Origin: Saprospiraceae bacterium
Lineage (GTDB): Bacteria; Bacteroidota; Bacteroidia; Chitinophagales; Saprospiraceae
Assembly (NCBI GenBank): GCA_016714895.1
Contig: JADKBV010000001.1
Span: 1,364,001-1,428,000, forward strand
DNA: 64,000 nucleotides
Direction of reading: 5' to 3'
How positions within the stretch are numbered: position 1 is the first letter of the stretch; each line of letters begins with the position of its first letter. The translations under genes were made by a program, and so were the position numbers. Shown in pieces: positions 34,457 to 44,141 of the stretch. The notes under the pieces were generated by a model. That model did not search any database, was not told the DNA's origin, and worked only from the letters and a program-made list of their open reading frames with translations.

Positions 34457-37309
34457 ATGTTTAAGAAATCAATCATCGAAAAATTTGCCGAAAAAGTTGG
34501 TATCATTCCTGACTTAAGCAAAGACAGAGAAGCCATTCTGGACAGAATGACTGAAACATCTCTGGAAAATTTCCCGCCAATGGAACAATGGGATCATTGG
34601 GAAGAATACGAAGCCAAATCCTGGCCCAAAAAAGAAAAAAAGACCTATACCATCATTCCCACCGTCTGCTTTAACTGTGAAAGTGCCTGTGGTCTGACCG
34701 CTTACATCGACAAGTCCACAAACCAGATCCGTAAATTTGAAGGCAACCCTTACCATCCTGCCTCACGGGGGCGGAATTGTGCCAAAGGTCCCGCTACCAT
34801 CAATCAGATTACAGACCCTGACCGCATTTTGTATCCACTCAAACGAAAAGGCAAAAGAGGAGAAGGTGATTGGGAAAGAATCACCTGGGACCAGGCATTG
34901 GACGAAATAGCTGCCCGCATGCGCAAAGCCTTGCTTGAAGGTAGAAACAATGAAATAGCTTATCACGTAGGTCGTCCGGGACATGAAGGTTATATGAACA
35001 GAGTGCTCCAGGGATGGGGCGTGGATGGTCATAACAGCCATACCAATATATGCAGCTCAGGAGCCCGTTTCGGTTACAACATCTGGTCAGGTTATGACAG
35101 ACCTTCTCCTGACCACAGTAATGCCAAATTTATCCTCCTGATATCAGCTCACCTCGAAAGTGGGCACTATTTTAACCCGCATGCACAGAGAATCATCGAA
35201 GGAAAAATGAATGGTGCTAAACTGGCGACCATGGATCCCCGACTTTCCAATACAGCCAGTATGTCAGACTATTGGTTGCCGACACATCCCGGATCAGAAG
35301 CTGCCGTCCTGCTTGCCATGGCAAAAATCATTCTGGACGAAAACCTATATAATAAAAAGTATATGAATGACTGGGTCAACTGGCAGGAATTCCTGACCAA
35401 AATGCACCCTACGCTGGAAGTTACGTTTGACAATTTTATAAACGTCATCAAAGAAGAATACAAGGATTACACACCCGAATTTGCAGAAAAAGAAAGTGGC
35501 GTTCCCGCTGCTACCATTCGTGAGGTCGCCATTAAAATCGGTGAAGCCGGCGAAAAATTTGCCGCACACAACTGGAGAAGTGCAGCCAGCGGAAATCTCG
35601 GAGGATGGTGTGTTTCCCGGGCGTTATACTTTTTGAATGTGCTCACCGGAAGCGTTGGCGCACCGGGAGGAACCGGATTTGAAGACTGGAATAAATTTCA
35701 CCCTAAGTTTTTTGATGTACCACCGGGACAAAAGTTCTGGAACGAACTTCATTTTCCGAGAGAATATCCTCTTGCGTTTTTTGAAATGAGCTTTTTGCTT
35801 CCGCACATGCTCAAAGATGGCCGCGGAAAAATGGATGTTTATTTCTCCAGGGTATTTAATCCTGTCTGGACCTATCCCGATGGATTTACGTGGCTGGAAG
35901 CTTACAGCGATGAAAATTTATTTGGCCTGCACGCAGCACTTACACCAACCTGGAGTGAAACAGCCTTTTTTGCAGATTATGTACTTCCTATGGGTTTGGC
36001 CTCAGAACGACATGACCTGACGACATACGGAACCCATGCAGGAACATGGATCGCTTTCAGACAACCTGTCCTGAGAGAAGCAGCCAGAAGAGCGGGCAAA
36101 AACATCACCTTTACTTATGAAGCCAATCCCGGCGAAGTATGGGAAGAAGATGAATTCTGGATAGAATTGAGCTGGCGGGTGGATCCTGACGGTTCTTTAG
36201 GTATCCGTAAACATTTTGAGTCACCTTACCGTCCGGGTCAAAAAATTAATATTGATGAATATTATCAATACATTTTTGAAAATACCAAAGGACTCCCGGA
36301 AGTTGCAGCGGCAGAAGGTCTGACCCCATTGGACTACATGAAAAAATATGGAGCCTTTGAAGTAGAAAAGTACGGTTACCGCAAAAACGAAAAAGAAATT
36401 TCTCCTGAAGACCTCGAAGGAAGTGAAACAGATCCTACGACAGGGGTCATCACCAAAAACGGTAACCCTCTGGGTGTTATGATTAACGGAAAACCAAATG
36501 TAGGATTTCCGACACCAAGCAGAAAAAATGAATTTTATTCACAGACGATGGTGGATTGGAAATGGCCGGAATACGCCATTCCAACGTACATAAAAAGTCA
36601 TATCCATCCTGAAAGCCTCGACAGAGAAAAAGGAGAATATGTCCTCGTGCCCACTTTCAGATTACCGACCCTCATCCATTCCCGATCCGGAAATGCCAAA
36701 TGGTTGTACGAAATATCTCAAAGAAATCCGATTTGGATGCATCCGAGTGATGCCGACAGATGGGGTTTCAAAACCGGTGACCTCGTCAAATTAAATACGG
36801 ACATAGGTTACTTTGTAGACAAAGTATGGGTGACTCAGGGCATGAAACCGGGAGTTGTTGCTTGTTCACATCACCTGGGTCGTTGGAGAAGAGAACAGGA
36901 TCAGGGCAACCGCTGGGCTACCAACACCGTAAAAATAGAAAAATCAAAAGACGGTAAATGGCTAATGAATACCAAGTCAGGTATCAAACCGTTTGAAAGC
37001 AACGACCCCGACAGCAAAAGAATATTTTGGGTAGATGGCGGTGTCCATCAGAATATCACCCATGCTGTCCATCCTGATCCGATTAGTGGAATGCACGCGT
37101 GGCACCAGAGAGTGCGCATTGAAAAACCTGGTCCCGACGATAAATATGGAGACATCATGGTTGATACCAACAAATCTATGGAAATATACAGAGAATGGAT
37201 GAAAATGACACGTCCTGCTCCCGGACCTGATGGATTGAGACGTCCACTCTGGTTCAGAAGACCTTTGAAACCCCATAAAGATGCATATTATATTAAAGAT
37301 GATAAGTAA
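34457..37309 (+). CDS. Molybdopterin oxidoreductase, DMSO reductase family catalytic subunit (possibly sulfite dehydrogenase SoeA-like)
   Basis: 950 residues. The [4Fe-4S] site is C71-x2-C74-x3-C78 with C108 (GRNCAKG). Mo-bisPGD domains follow: WDQALDEIA, then NICSSGARFGY with C199 as the probable Mo ligand, LESGHYFNPHAQRI, MDPRLSNTASMSDYWLPTHP, and a C-terminal dinucleotide-binding barrel (about 710-930). There is no twin-arginine signal, so unlike PsrA, PhsA or TtrA this enzyme stays in the cytoplasm. A cytoplasmic Mo subunit with ferredoxin and NrfD-type anchor is the layout of the sulfite dehydrogenase SoeABC. The SulP gene upstream and the rhodanese downstream agree with sulfur chemistry, but substrate is inferred, not shown. 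It ends the operon at a hairpin. Confidence 0.88.
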   Translation: MFKKSIIEKFAEKVGIIPDLSKDREAILDRMTETSLENFPPMEQWDHWEEYEAKSWPKKEKKTYTIIPTVCFNCESACGLTAYIDKSTNQIRKFEGNPYHPASRGRNCAKGPATINQITDPDRILYPLKRKGKRGEGDWERITWDQALDEIAARMRKALLEGRNNEIAYHVGRPGHEGYMNRVLQGWGVDGHNSHTNICSSGARFGYNIWSGYDRPSPDHSNAKFILLISAHLESGHYFNPHAQRIIEGKMNGAKLATMDPRLSNTASMSDYWLPTHPGSEAAVLLAMAKIILDENLYNKKYMNDWVNWQEFLTKMHPTLEVTFDNFINVIKEEYKDYTPEFAEKESGVPAATIREVAIKIGEAGEKFAAHNWRSAASGNLGGWCVSRALYFLNVLTGSVGAPGGTGFEDWNKFHPKFFDVPPGQKFWNELHFPREYPLAFFEMSFLLPHMLKDGRGKMDVYFSRVFNPVWTYPDGFTWLEAYSDENLFGLHAALTPTWSETAFFADYVLPMGLASERHDLTTYGTHAGTWIAFRQPVLREAARRAGKNITFTYEANPGEVWEEDEFWIELSWRVDPDGSLGIRKHFESPYRPGQKINIDEYYQYIFENTKGLPEVAAAEGLTPLDYMKKYGAFEVEKYGYRKNEKEISPEDLEGSETDPTTGVITKNGNPLGVMINGKPNVGFPTPSRKNEFYSQTMVDWKWPEYAIPTYIKSHIHPESLDREKGEYVLVPTFRLPTLIHSRSGNAKWLYEISQRNPIWMHPSDADRWGFKTGDLVKLNTDIGYFVDKVWVTQGMKPGVVACSHHLGRWRREQDQGNRWATNTVKIEKSKDGKWLMNTKSGIKPFESNDPDSKRIFWVDGGVHQNITHAVHPDPISGMHAWHQRVRIEKPGPDDKYGDIMVDTNKSMEIYREWMKMTRPAPGPDGLRRPLWFRRPLKPHKDAYYIKDDK

Positions 37310-37319
37310 CATATAATAA

Positions 37320-37359
37320 ATAGCCGGCCTTAAACCATCGACGGATTATGGCCGGCTAT
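37320..37359 (+). terminator. Hairpin ending the SulP-Mo operon
   Basis: ATAGCCGGCC pairs perfectly with GGCCGGCTAT over a 20-base loop, 11 bases past the stop of the Mo subunit gene. It is the most GC-rich stem in the region but lacks a U-tract, so it may also protect the 3' end. Confidence 0.6.
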
Positions 37360-37544
37360 CAAATGATTGTCATATTACTAATGATATTTTTAATATCAGG
37401 AAATTTTTGTAATGATCATATACTCGTATATCATGTTTTAATTGAATATTCTGGTTTTATGATATTTTGGGCCTTTTTGCAGACTATCGGCCTGAATGTA
37501 TAATCATTAAAGTACTTCAAAAATAAATTAACGATCAAAAATCG

Positions 37545-37573
37545 TTGGATTAATGCTGAATTACCTATTTTTG
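37545..37573 (+). promoter_or_regulatory. Promoter candidate for the PASTA protein gene
   Basis: TTG (37545-37547), 18 bases, TATTTTTG (37566-37573). Transcription would begin near 37580, inside the longer frame that starts at 37553, which supports ATG 37604 as the true start. Confidence 0.5.
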
Positions 37574-37603
37574 ACCCGTCTTTCTATATTGCACGACAAA
37601 CGA

Positions 37604-38428
37604 ATGTCAAAAAACACAGATACAATAAGCTCATATTTTGCCTCTTTACCCAAATGGGTCAGGCAACTCATTATATTTGCAGCATTAACGCTGATCAGTT
37701 TGATTATTATAAACCTTTCTTTGCGGTTCTATACCCGCCACGGACAAAAAATCGAATTGACCGATCTTGCAGGAAAACATATTGACGAAGCGAAACAACT
37801 TGTAGAGGATTATGGATTTGACATCATCGTCAGCGACAGTGTTTTCGTAGTTGGTAAAAAAGGAGGGATCATTCTCAATCAAAATCCCAAACCCGGGAGT
37901 TTTGTCAAAAAAAACAGAAAAATTTATGTGACCATTACCAAAAGGTCAGCAGACAAAATTTCCGTTGCCAGCCTACCTGTTTTATACGGAAATGCTTTCG
38001 ATCAGAAAAAGAAAGAGTTGAAGTACCGTGAAATCAATGCAGAGATTTTATCTTATTCCTACGATGCCGGAGAACCCAACCACATCCTGGAAGTATGGTA
38101 TAAAGGGCAAAAAATAATCGACGGAATCACTAAAAGAAATGAACTTGACATCAATAAAGGCGATACCCTGTTTTTTGTCTTGTCAGAAAGAGACGGAGGA
38201 GAAACACCTGTACCGGATCTGCGATGTCTGACACTGGAAGAAGCCCATTTTATTCTGGAATCCAGTAAACTTGAAATGGGCGACATCATCAAAAAAGATG
38301 GTGGCTCCTCCGGAGAAACCATGTATGTCATCAGCCAGGATCCAAGATATGACGGAGTCTCAAACATAGAACGTGGCAGCAAAATATCCATTACCCTTTC
38401 TTCACAAAAACCGGTTGACTGTTTTTAA
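37604..38428 (+). CDS. Membrane-anchored PASTA domain protein
   Basis: About 274 residues from ATG 37604. One membrane helix (about 19-43, LIIFAALTLISLIIINL) leaves the bulk in the periplasm. Three PASTA repeats follow: LTDLAGKHIDEAKQLVEDYG with the end KIYVTITK, a middle unit SLPVLYGNAFDQKKKEL, and VPDLRCLTLEEAHFILESS with SKISITLSS. PASTA domains bind peptidoglycan stem peptides or muropeptides and usually belong to Ser/Thr kinases or PBPs; here no kinase or transpeptidase part exists, as is common in Bacteroidota. The rhodanese gene starts 14 bases after its stop, so the two are co-transcribed. Confidence 0.85.
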   Translation: MSKNTDTISSYFASLPKWVRQLIIFAALTLISLIIINLSLRFYTRHGQKIELTDLAGKHIDEAKQLVEDYGFDIIVSDSVFVVGKKGGIILNQNPKPGSFVKKNRKIYVTITKRSADKISVASLPVLYGNAFDQKKKELKYREINAEILSYSYDAGEPNHILEVWYKGQKIIDGITKRNELDINKGDTLFFVLSERDGGETPVPDLRCLTLEEAHFILESSKLEMGDIIKKDGGSSGETMYVISQDPRYDGVSNIERGSKISITLSSQKPVDCF

Positions 38429-38442
38429 CTAAAAAAATAACC

Positions 38443-38745
38443 ATGACAGACATAGATGTACATGAACTAAAACAAAAATTGGACGCAAAAGAAGATTTTG
38501 TTTTTATTGACGTTCGCGAGGAACATGAATATGCCGAGTTTAACCTGGGTGCCAAACTTATGCCCCTCAGCAATTTTGTCAGCTTTATACCTGAATTACT
38601 TCCCTACAAAGACCAGGAAATTGTCATCCACTGTCGGTCAGGTGCCAGAAGCGGCGCTGTAAAACAAAGCCTCGAACAACAGGGATTTACCAAAGTCAGA
38701 AACCTGTTGGGTGGTGTGTTGGAATGGCAAAGATTTTTTAAATAA
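38443..38745 (+). CDS. Single-domain rhodanese (sulfurtransferase)
   Basis: 100 residues, one rhodanese domain. VFIDVREEHEYAEFNLGAKL is the CH2A-type entry, and the active loop is HCRSGARS with C64 as the catalytic Cys that carries a persulfide. The end, GFTKVRNLLGGVLEW, is typical. It has no signal peptide and acts in the cytoplasm, passing sulfane sulfur to cyanide or to protein acceptors. It follows the PASTA gene closely and lies 1.1 kb after the Mo operon, so a link to that operon's sulfur chemistry is possible but not shown. Its end faces the metF gene. Confidence 0.92.
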   Translation: MTDIDVHELKQKLDAKEDFVFIDVREEHEYAEFNLGAKLMPLSNFVSFIPELLPYKDQEIVIHCRSGARSGAVKQSLEQQGFTKVRNLLGGVLEWQRFFK

Positions 38746-38824
38746 CCAATAGTTTCAGGTGGAATATACATTCATTTATTCCATAAGAATTTTGTAACTT
38801 TTTATAAAAACTTATAAAGTTTTT

Positions 38825-39775
38825 CTACAATTTTTCCGCTACTTTGTAAATGATTTTGGAATCACTCATGGTATAAAAATGTATACAAGGCACACCTGAT
38901 TCTTTTAATTCTTTACATTGAGAAATACACCATTCTATACCAAGATCCACTATGGCATCCTCATGTGTATTGACCACCTGTTTGACTAATTCTTCCGGAA
39001 AATCAACAAAAAACTTTCTGGGAATAGAATTTAGCTGATACTTTTTAGTTAATGGTTTAATACCGGGAATAATAGGAACGTTGATACCGGCATCTTCACA
39101 AGCTTTTTTAAAGTTAAAAAACTTTTTGTTGTCAAAAAACATCTGGGTGACAATATAACTTGCCCCTGCATCAATTTTGTCTTTCAGGTATTGTATATCC
39201 TGCTGAAAATTGGGGGATTCAAAATGTTTTTCCGGATAACCTGCTACACCCACACAAAAATCGGTTTTAGCTCCTCTCTCTATACTGGTATCAAGGTAAT
39301 TTCCATGGTTCATTTCATGGATCTGCTGTACAAGTTCGACAGCGTATTTGTGTCCGTCTGTTTCAGGAATAAACTTATCTTCAAATTTACGGGCATCTCC
39401 TCTTAATGCAAGTACATTATGTATGCCCAAAAACTGCAAATCTATGAGTGCATTTTCAGTTTCTTCTTTAGAAAATCCTCCGCAAATCAGGTGTGGTATG
39501 GCATCCACCCCATAATGGTGCATGATCGATGCACAAATCCCTACCGTTCCGGGTCTTTTTCGGATGGCCGTTTTTTCATAATAACCGCTTGCCCGTTTAT
39601 TATATACAAACTCCTCTCTGTGATAAGTTACATCTATAAAAGGAGGATTAAATTCCATCAATGGGTCAAGGGTATCAAAAATATCCTGCATGCTTCCACC
39701 TTTCAAAGGTGGTAATACTTCAAAGGATACCAACGTATTTCCTTCTGCCTGTGTGAAATGATCTGTGATTTTCAT
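38825..39775 (-). CDS. metF: Methylenetetrahydrofolate reductase
   Basis: 316 residues, full length. Family motifs: VSFEVLPPLKGGSMQDIFDT, FIDVTYHR, a Gly-rich FAD loop region HLICGGFSKEE, LALRGDARK, and DAGASYIVTQMFFDNKKF, the conserved QxFFD substrate loop. It reduces 5,10-methylene-THF to 5-methyl-THF with FAD and NAD(P)H, supplying the methyl group for methionine synthesis. It starts 33 bases after rpoN in the same direction and is probably co-transcribed. I looked for a SAM riboswitch before it; the spacer is too short. Confidence 0.95.
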   Translation of the reverse strand: MKITDHFTQAEGNTLVSFEVLPPLKGGSMQDIFDTLDPLMEFNPPFIDVTYHREEFVYNKRASGYYEKTAIRKRPGTVGICASIMHHYGVDAIPHLICGGFSKEETENALIDLQFLGIHNVLALRGDARKFEDKFIPETDGHKYAVELVQQIHEMNHGNYLDTSIERGAKTDFCVGVAGYPEKHFESPNFQQDIQYLKDKIDAGASYIVTQMFFDNKKFFNFKKACEDAGINVPIIPGIKPLTKKYQLNSIPRKFFVDFPEELVKQVVNTHEDAIVDLGIEWCISQCKELKESGVPCIHFYTMSDSKIIYKVAEKL

Positions 39776-39808
39776 TTACCTTTTTATTCAGGGATTAACG
39801 TTTCTGCC

Positions 39809-41299
39809 TTATAATTGTTTTCTCAATCTCGCTACAGGAATGTTTAATTGTTCTCTGTATTTGGCAATGGTCCTTCTGGCAATGTTATATCCTCTTTCTG
39901 AAAGGATTTCCATAAGTTTTTCGTCAGAAAGCGGTTTGGATTTATCTTCTCTGGTAATGACATCATTTAATATGTTTTTTACCTCAAGGGTTGAAACTTC
40001 ACTGCCATCCTGTGTTTGCATAGACTCTGAAAAAAAATCTTTCAACCTTTTGGTACCAAATTCCGTTTGAACAAACTTCGAATTGGCAACCCTTGATACC
40101 GTGGATATATCCAAGCCGGTAACTTCCGCCAAATCCTTTAATATCATAGGCTTGATGCGTCTTTCATCACCCGTAAGAAAATATTCTCTTTGGTATTGCA
40201 TGATAGAATACATCGTTCGGTAAAGGGTGTCCTGACGCTGTTTGATTGCATCTATAAACCATTTGGCAGAATCAATTTTTTGTTTAATAAACAGAACTGC
40301 TTCTTTTTCAGGTTTGGTAGCTTTACGCCCCTGAACGGTTTCGCGATACCCTTTCAACATGTCGAGATACTGATCATTGATACGGAGATCCGGCGCATTT
40401 TTACTGTTCAACGTCAACTCCAGTTCACCGTCTCTGTTCATAACGATAAAATCCGGTATGATATATTGATTTACCGATGATGTATTAATAGCTCCTGCAG
40501 GTTTCGGATTGAGTTTGATGATGACCTCAATAGCATCTTTCAACTCACTGTCCGAAAGAGATAGTTGTTTTTTGATTTTATCGTAATGCTTTTTTGAAAA
40601 TTCTTCAAAATATTCAGAAATAATCACCAAAGCAACGGTTTTGTTATGATCTGCAGGGTCTTTTTCGATTTTGTCCCTGATCTGCAGCAACAAACATTCC
40701 TGTAAATCTCTGGCACAAATACCCGCAGGTTCAAAACGCTGAATCTTTTTTATCATCGCTTCCACTTCTGATTTGGAAACTTCGAAATTCTGGGCAAATA
40801 ATAAATCATCCGTAATAGAAGCAGGGTCTCTTCTGAGATATCCGTCTTCGTCAATGGAACCAATAATCTGAAGCGCTATGACACCTTCTCTTTCTGACAG
40901 ATTGAGCATGCCCAACTGCCTTTCCAGGTTTTCGTGATAACTGGTTTCAAAAGAAATAGGAACAGATTTTTCATCTTCATTGGCGTATCCTTCGCCTTTC
41001 AATTTATAATTGGAAGGGTCGTCATCAAGATATTGATTGAGATAGTCGTCAAATTCAAAGTTTTGTTCTTCCTGACCGTCACCACTTTCCTGGGGAGATT
41101 CATTGGCACCAAAACGGGATTCCTCCAGGTCAAATACCTCATTGTAATCCTCACTTTCTTCGAGCGCAGGGTTAGCCTCCAGTTCTTCTTTAATTCTTTG
41201 TTCCAGGGTAGCTGTGGGAACCTGCAAAAGTTTCATCAACTGTATCTGTTGAGGAGACAGTTTTTGCAACATCTTTTGACTCAAACTCTGCTTTAACAT
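39809..41299 (-). CDS. rpoN: RNA polymerase sigma-54 factor
   Basis: 496 residues. The N-terminal activator-response region is Gln/Leu rich (LSQKMLQKLSPQQIQLMKLL). An acidic region II follows (about 50-115), then the core-binding part with RFEPAGICARDLQECLLLQI, and the DNA-binding domain with MILKDLAEVTGLDISTVSRV. The RpoN box is near the end as ARRTIAKYREQLNIPVARL. Sigma-54 needs AAA+ activators to open its promoters; none is encoded in this window. The gene is head-to-head with the aminopeptidase P gene. Confidence 0.97.
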   Translation of the reverse strand: MLKQSLSQKMLQKLSPQQIQLMKLLQVPTATLEQRIKEELEANPALEESEDYNEVFDLEESRFGANESPQESGDGQEEQNFEFDDYLNQYLDDDPSNYKLKGEGYANEDEKSVPISFETSYHENLERQLGMLNLSEREGVIALQIIGSIDEDGYLRRDPASITDDLLFAQNFEVSKSEVEAMIKKIQRFEPAGICARDLQECLLLQIRDKIEKDPADHNKTVALVIISEYFEEFSKKHYDKIKKQLSLSDSELKDAIEVIIKLNPKPAGAINTSSVNQYIIPDFIVMNRDGELELTLNSKNAPDLRINDQYLDMLKGYRETVQGRKATKPEKEAVLFIKQKIDSAKWFIDAIKQRQDTLYRTMYSIMQYQREYFLTGDERRIKPMILKDLAEVTGLDISTVSRVANSKFVQTEFGTKRLKDFFSESMQTQDGSEVSTLEVKNILNDVITREDKSKPLSDEKLMEILSERGYNIARRTIAKYREQLNIPVARLRKQL

Positions 41300-41510
41300 G
41301 ACTTATTATTTACAAACTTTTTGAAATGTTTACGGTCAGGCCACTCTTTTAAACAAACATCACCGATTTTTGGTTCTCTTAATGAGTTACAACGGTCAAT
41401 GTGGTAACTTGACAAGGCAAAGTTACATGGTTTTTGAATATATTAAAATAATTTATAATATTTATTTTTATAATAACTAACATTCTATCATCCTTTTGCC
41501 TAATTTGTTT

Positions 41511-41518
41511 TAATTTTG
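41511..41518 (+). promoter_or_regulatory. Candidate -7 box TAATTTTG of the aminopeptidase P gene
   Basis: Perfect TAnnTTTG, 22 bases before ATG 41541. TTTG copies upstream (41495-41498, 41504-41507) are closer than usual. Confidence 0.4.
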
Positions 41519-41540
41519 CACTTTCAAATTTTACTTCAAT

Positions 41541-43325
41541 ATGCTCCCGAATCAAAAATTGGAATCCCTCAGAAAAGAGATGTCTGTTCATCAAGTGGAT
41601 GCTTATATCATCCCGAGTACGGACCCACACCAAAGTGAATATGTAGCCGAATACTGGCAATCCAGAAAATGGATCAGTGGTTTTACAGGTTCCGCAGGAA
41701 CGGTAGGTGTTTTGGCTGATGAAGCTGGTTTGTGGACAGATTCAAGGTATTACCTGCAGGCGGAACAGGAACTTCAGGGTACCGGCATATCTATGTTTAA
41801 AATGCCTAACCAATTCGAACCTTTATACCTTAATTATATCATCTCTAAACTGACAAAAGGCCAAACCGTTGCTGTGGATGGTCAGGTTTGGTCTCAATCT
41901 GCCTGCGAAAACATGTCAGAAATGTGTCAAAAAGCCGGATTGTTGTTCAGGCAGGACCTTGATCTGATAGCCAATATCAGACACGACAGACCTTCCCTTT
42001 CTGACTCCATGATCTTCATTCACGATACAAAGTATACCGGAAGTTCTGCCGCTCAAAAAATTGAAATCATCCGTGAAAAACTAAGGTCTGAAAAAGTGGA
42101 TTATCATCTTATCACCGCATTGGATGACATAGCGTGGACATTCAATATCAGGGGAAATGACGTAGATTATAATCCGGTTGCCGTTGCCTTTGCAATCGTA
42201 GGACTCCATGAAGCCAACCTTTTTATACAGCCTTCGAAAGTCGGATATGAAGCTGGCCAATACCTGAAAGATAATGGCATTCAGATATTTCCTTACGAAG
42301 AAATTGGTTTGTTTTTAACCCATCTTTCTCCGGAAACATCTGTTTTGGTTGATCCGACCATTTGTTCTGCCGCGATTTATCAAACCATAAAGGTCAACAT
42401 TAAAAACGGAGCTTCCATTCCCAAAAAAGAAAAAGCCATCAAAAATGTTACCGAAGCAGGTCACATCCGCCACGCCATGGCAAAAGACGGTGCAGCTTTG
42501 GCAAATACGTTTTATTGGTTGGAAAACATTGTAAGCAAACAAACCATAACCGCATATCAGGTTTTGGAAAAATTGGCCCACTTCAGATCGCAACAAGAAC
42601 TTTATATCAGTGAAAGTTTTGGAGCCATCATCGGATACAAAGGAAACGGTGCCATCATACACTATGCTCCGCCTGTTGATGGTTCAGCCAGCATTCATCC
42701 GGACGGCATTTTACTGGTTGACAGCGGTGGTCAGTATCTGGACGGGACAACAGACATTACCAGAACGTTTTCATTAAATGATCCGGAACCTGAAGCAAAA
42801 AAACACTACACCCTTATTCTTAAAGGTTTGATCGCTTTATCGCGCGCCAAATTTCCTGAAGGAACTCCGGGAGGCCAATTAGATACATTGGCCCGTCAAT
42901 ATCTCTGGGAACACGGATTACAATATTTGCACGGCACCGGTCATGGTGTAGGTTTTTTCCTCAATGTTCACGAACCTCCTCAGGGTTTTGCCCCGATAAC
43001 TTCAGAAAGAGGCAGAACCGTCATTGAACCCGGCATGCTGACTTCCAATGAGCCCGGTTATTACATTGCAGAAAAATATGGGATGAGACTCGAAAACCTC
43101 ATCCTTTGTGTGACCTCTGACATTCCGGGGTTTTTGGAATTTGAGACCGTAACCCTGTATCCTTTTGCGCATAATCTCATCGAAGAACGATTGTTGACAC
43201 CGTCAGATATATCTTGGATCAATGATTATCATCGATTGGTTTGGGAAAAAGTTTCTCCCTTGCTCAGCGGTGATGTAAAAACCTGGTTTGAGGACCAATG
43301 TAAAACCCTCACCTGGAAGGATTAA
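41541..43325 (+). CDS. Xaa-Pro aminopeptidase (aminopeptidase P, M24B)
   Basis: 594 residues, the long three-domain form also found in eukaryotic XPNPEP1. Two creatinase-like N-terminal domains (about 1-310) precede the pita-bread domain. The five metal ligands are visible: D394 (VDSGGQY), D405 (TTDITRTF), H468 (HGTGHGVGF), E504 (TSNEPGYY) and E518 (RLENL). It removes the N-terminal residue from peptides whose second residue is Pro, using two Mn2+ or similar ions, in the cytoplasm. A TAnnTTTG box lies just upstream. Confidence 0.95.
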   Translation: MLPNQKLESLRKEMSVHQVDAYIIPSTDPHQSEYVAEYWQSRKWISGFTGSAGTVGVLADEAGLWTDSRYYLQAEQELQGTGISMFKMPNQFEPLYLNYIISKLTKGQTVAVDGQVWSQSACENMSEMCQKAGLLFRQDLDLIANIRHDRPSLSDSMIFIHDTKYTGSSAAQKIEIIREKLRSEKVDYHLITALDDIAWTFNIRGNDVDYNPVAVAFAIVGLHEANLFIQPSKVGYEAGQYLKDNGIQIFPYEEIGLFLTHLSPETSVLVDPTICSAAIYQTIKVNIKNGASIPKKEKAIKNVTEAGHIRHAMAKDGAALANTFYWLENIVSKQTITAYQVLEKLAHFRSQQELYISESFGAIIGYKGNGAIIHYAPPVDGSASIHPDGILLVDSGGQYLDGTTDITRTFSLNDPEPEAKKHYTLILKGLIALSRAKFPEGTPGGQLDTLARQYLWEHGLQYLHGTGHGVGFFLNVHEPPQGFAPITSERGRTVIEPGMLTSNEPGYYIAEKYGMRLENLILCVTSDIPGFLEFETVTLYPFAHNLIEERLLTPSDISWINDYHRLVWEKVSPLLSGDVKTWFEDQCKTLTWKD

Positions 43326-43382
43326 TCATCATTTGGATAATGAAATACCTAATTATTAAGTTATAAACAAAACCATATTTTA

Positions 43383-44138
43383 ATGAACTGGCAAAGTTTT
43401 TCTTCAAAAATACAAAAAATCAAAATTTTAGCTGAAAATGCTGAAAAAGATGGTCAGGTTTCCCGTTTGGAAAGAGACCTCCTTGCATCATACGTCCGCG
43501 ACCTCTATGACCTCATCATGGATGACGGAAGTTTATCTCAACAGCAGGCAACCTACAAAAAAGAAATCGTTACACCGGAACCGGTTGTAAAAAAACAAGA
43601 ACCTGTTCACGTTCCTGAACCTGTACGTATTGTGGAATCACCAGTGGTCACAGAAACCAAAACAGTAGTGGTCGAAGTTCCCGTCGTCCACAAAGAAATT
43701 CCGGTTGCTGAAGTTGCTCCTGTCATCGTCGAAACACCCGTTGCGCCACCACAACCTTTGGTTCAGGAAGTTCAACCTCCTGTCCAACAAGTTGTCACAC
43801 CACCGGCATCCAATGTACATATAGACCCTACCCTTTTGACAGAATTATTTACCGAAGAAAAGGTAACAGATCTTTCTGATAAACTGGCTTCACAAAAAAT
43901 ACCGGATCTGACGAAAGCCATGGGCATCAACGAAAAAATATTTACCATCCAGGAGCTTTTTAATAATGACAACGTTTTATTTAATGAAACCATTCAGCAA
44001 TTAAACGGTCTGCAGGACTTTCCATCAGCAAAAACGTATTTGACACAACATGTCATTCAAAAACTGGACTGGACTTCAGAAAAAAAGATTAAAAAAGCAG
44101 CAACCTTTATCAAACTCATCAGAAGAAGATATATGTAA
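43383..44138 (+). CDS. Conserved protein with Pro/Val/Glu-rich linker
   Basis: 251 residues. I do not recognise a named family. An N-terminal helical part (1-60, ending LYDLIMDDGSLSQQQATYKK) is joined by a long linker rich in Pro, Val, Glu and Gln (60-148) to a C-terminal helical domain (about 149-251) with LTELFTEEKVTDLSDKLAS, then MGINEKIFTIQELFNND and a basic end KLIRRRYM. I recall the C-terminal pattern from unannotated Bacteroidota proteins, where it is near-universal. No signal peptide or membrane segment is seen. It lies between aminopeptidase P and rhomboid genes, 3 bases before the latter, so it is co-expressed with the protease. Confidence 0.75.
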   Translation: MNWQSFSSKIQKIKILAENAEKDGQVSRLERDLLASYVRDLYDLIMDDGSLSQQQATYKKEIVTPEPVVKKQEPVHVPEPVRIVESPVVTETKTVVVEVPVVHKEIPVAEVAPVIVETPVAPPQPLVQEVQPPVQQVVTPPASNVHIDPTLLTELFTEEKVTDLSDKLASQKIPDLTKAMGINEKIFTIQELFNNDNVLFNETIQQLNGLQDFPSAKTYLTQHVIQKLDWTSEKKIKKAATFIKLIRRRYM

Positions 44139-44141
44139 CCC

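Noticed and set aside
39776..39808. SAM riboswitch before metF
   Set aside because: Only 33 bases separate metF from rpoN; there is no room for the aptamer.
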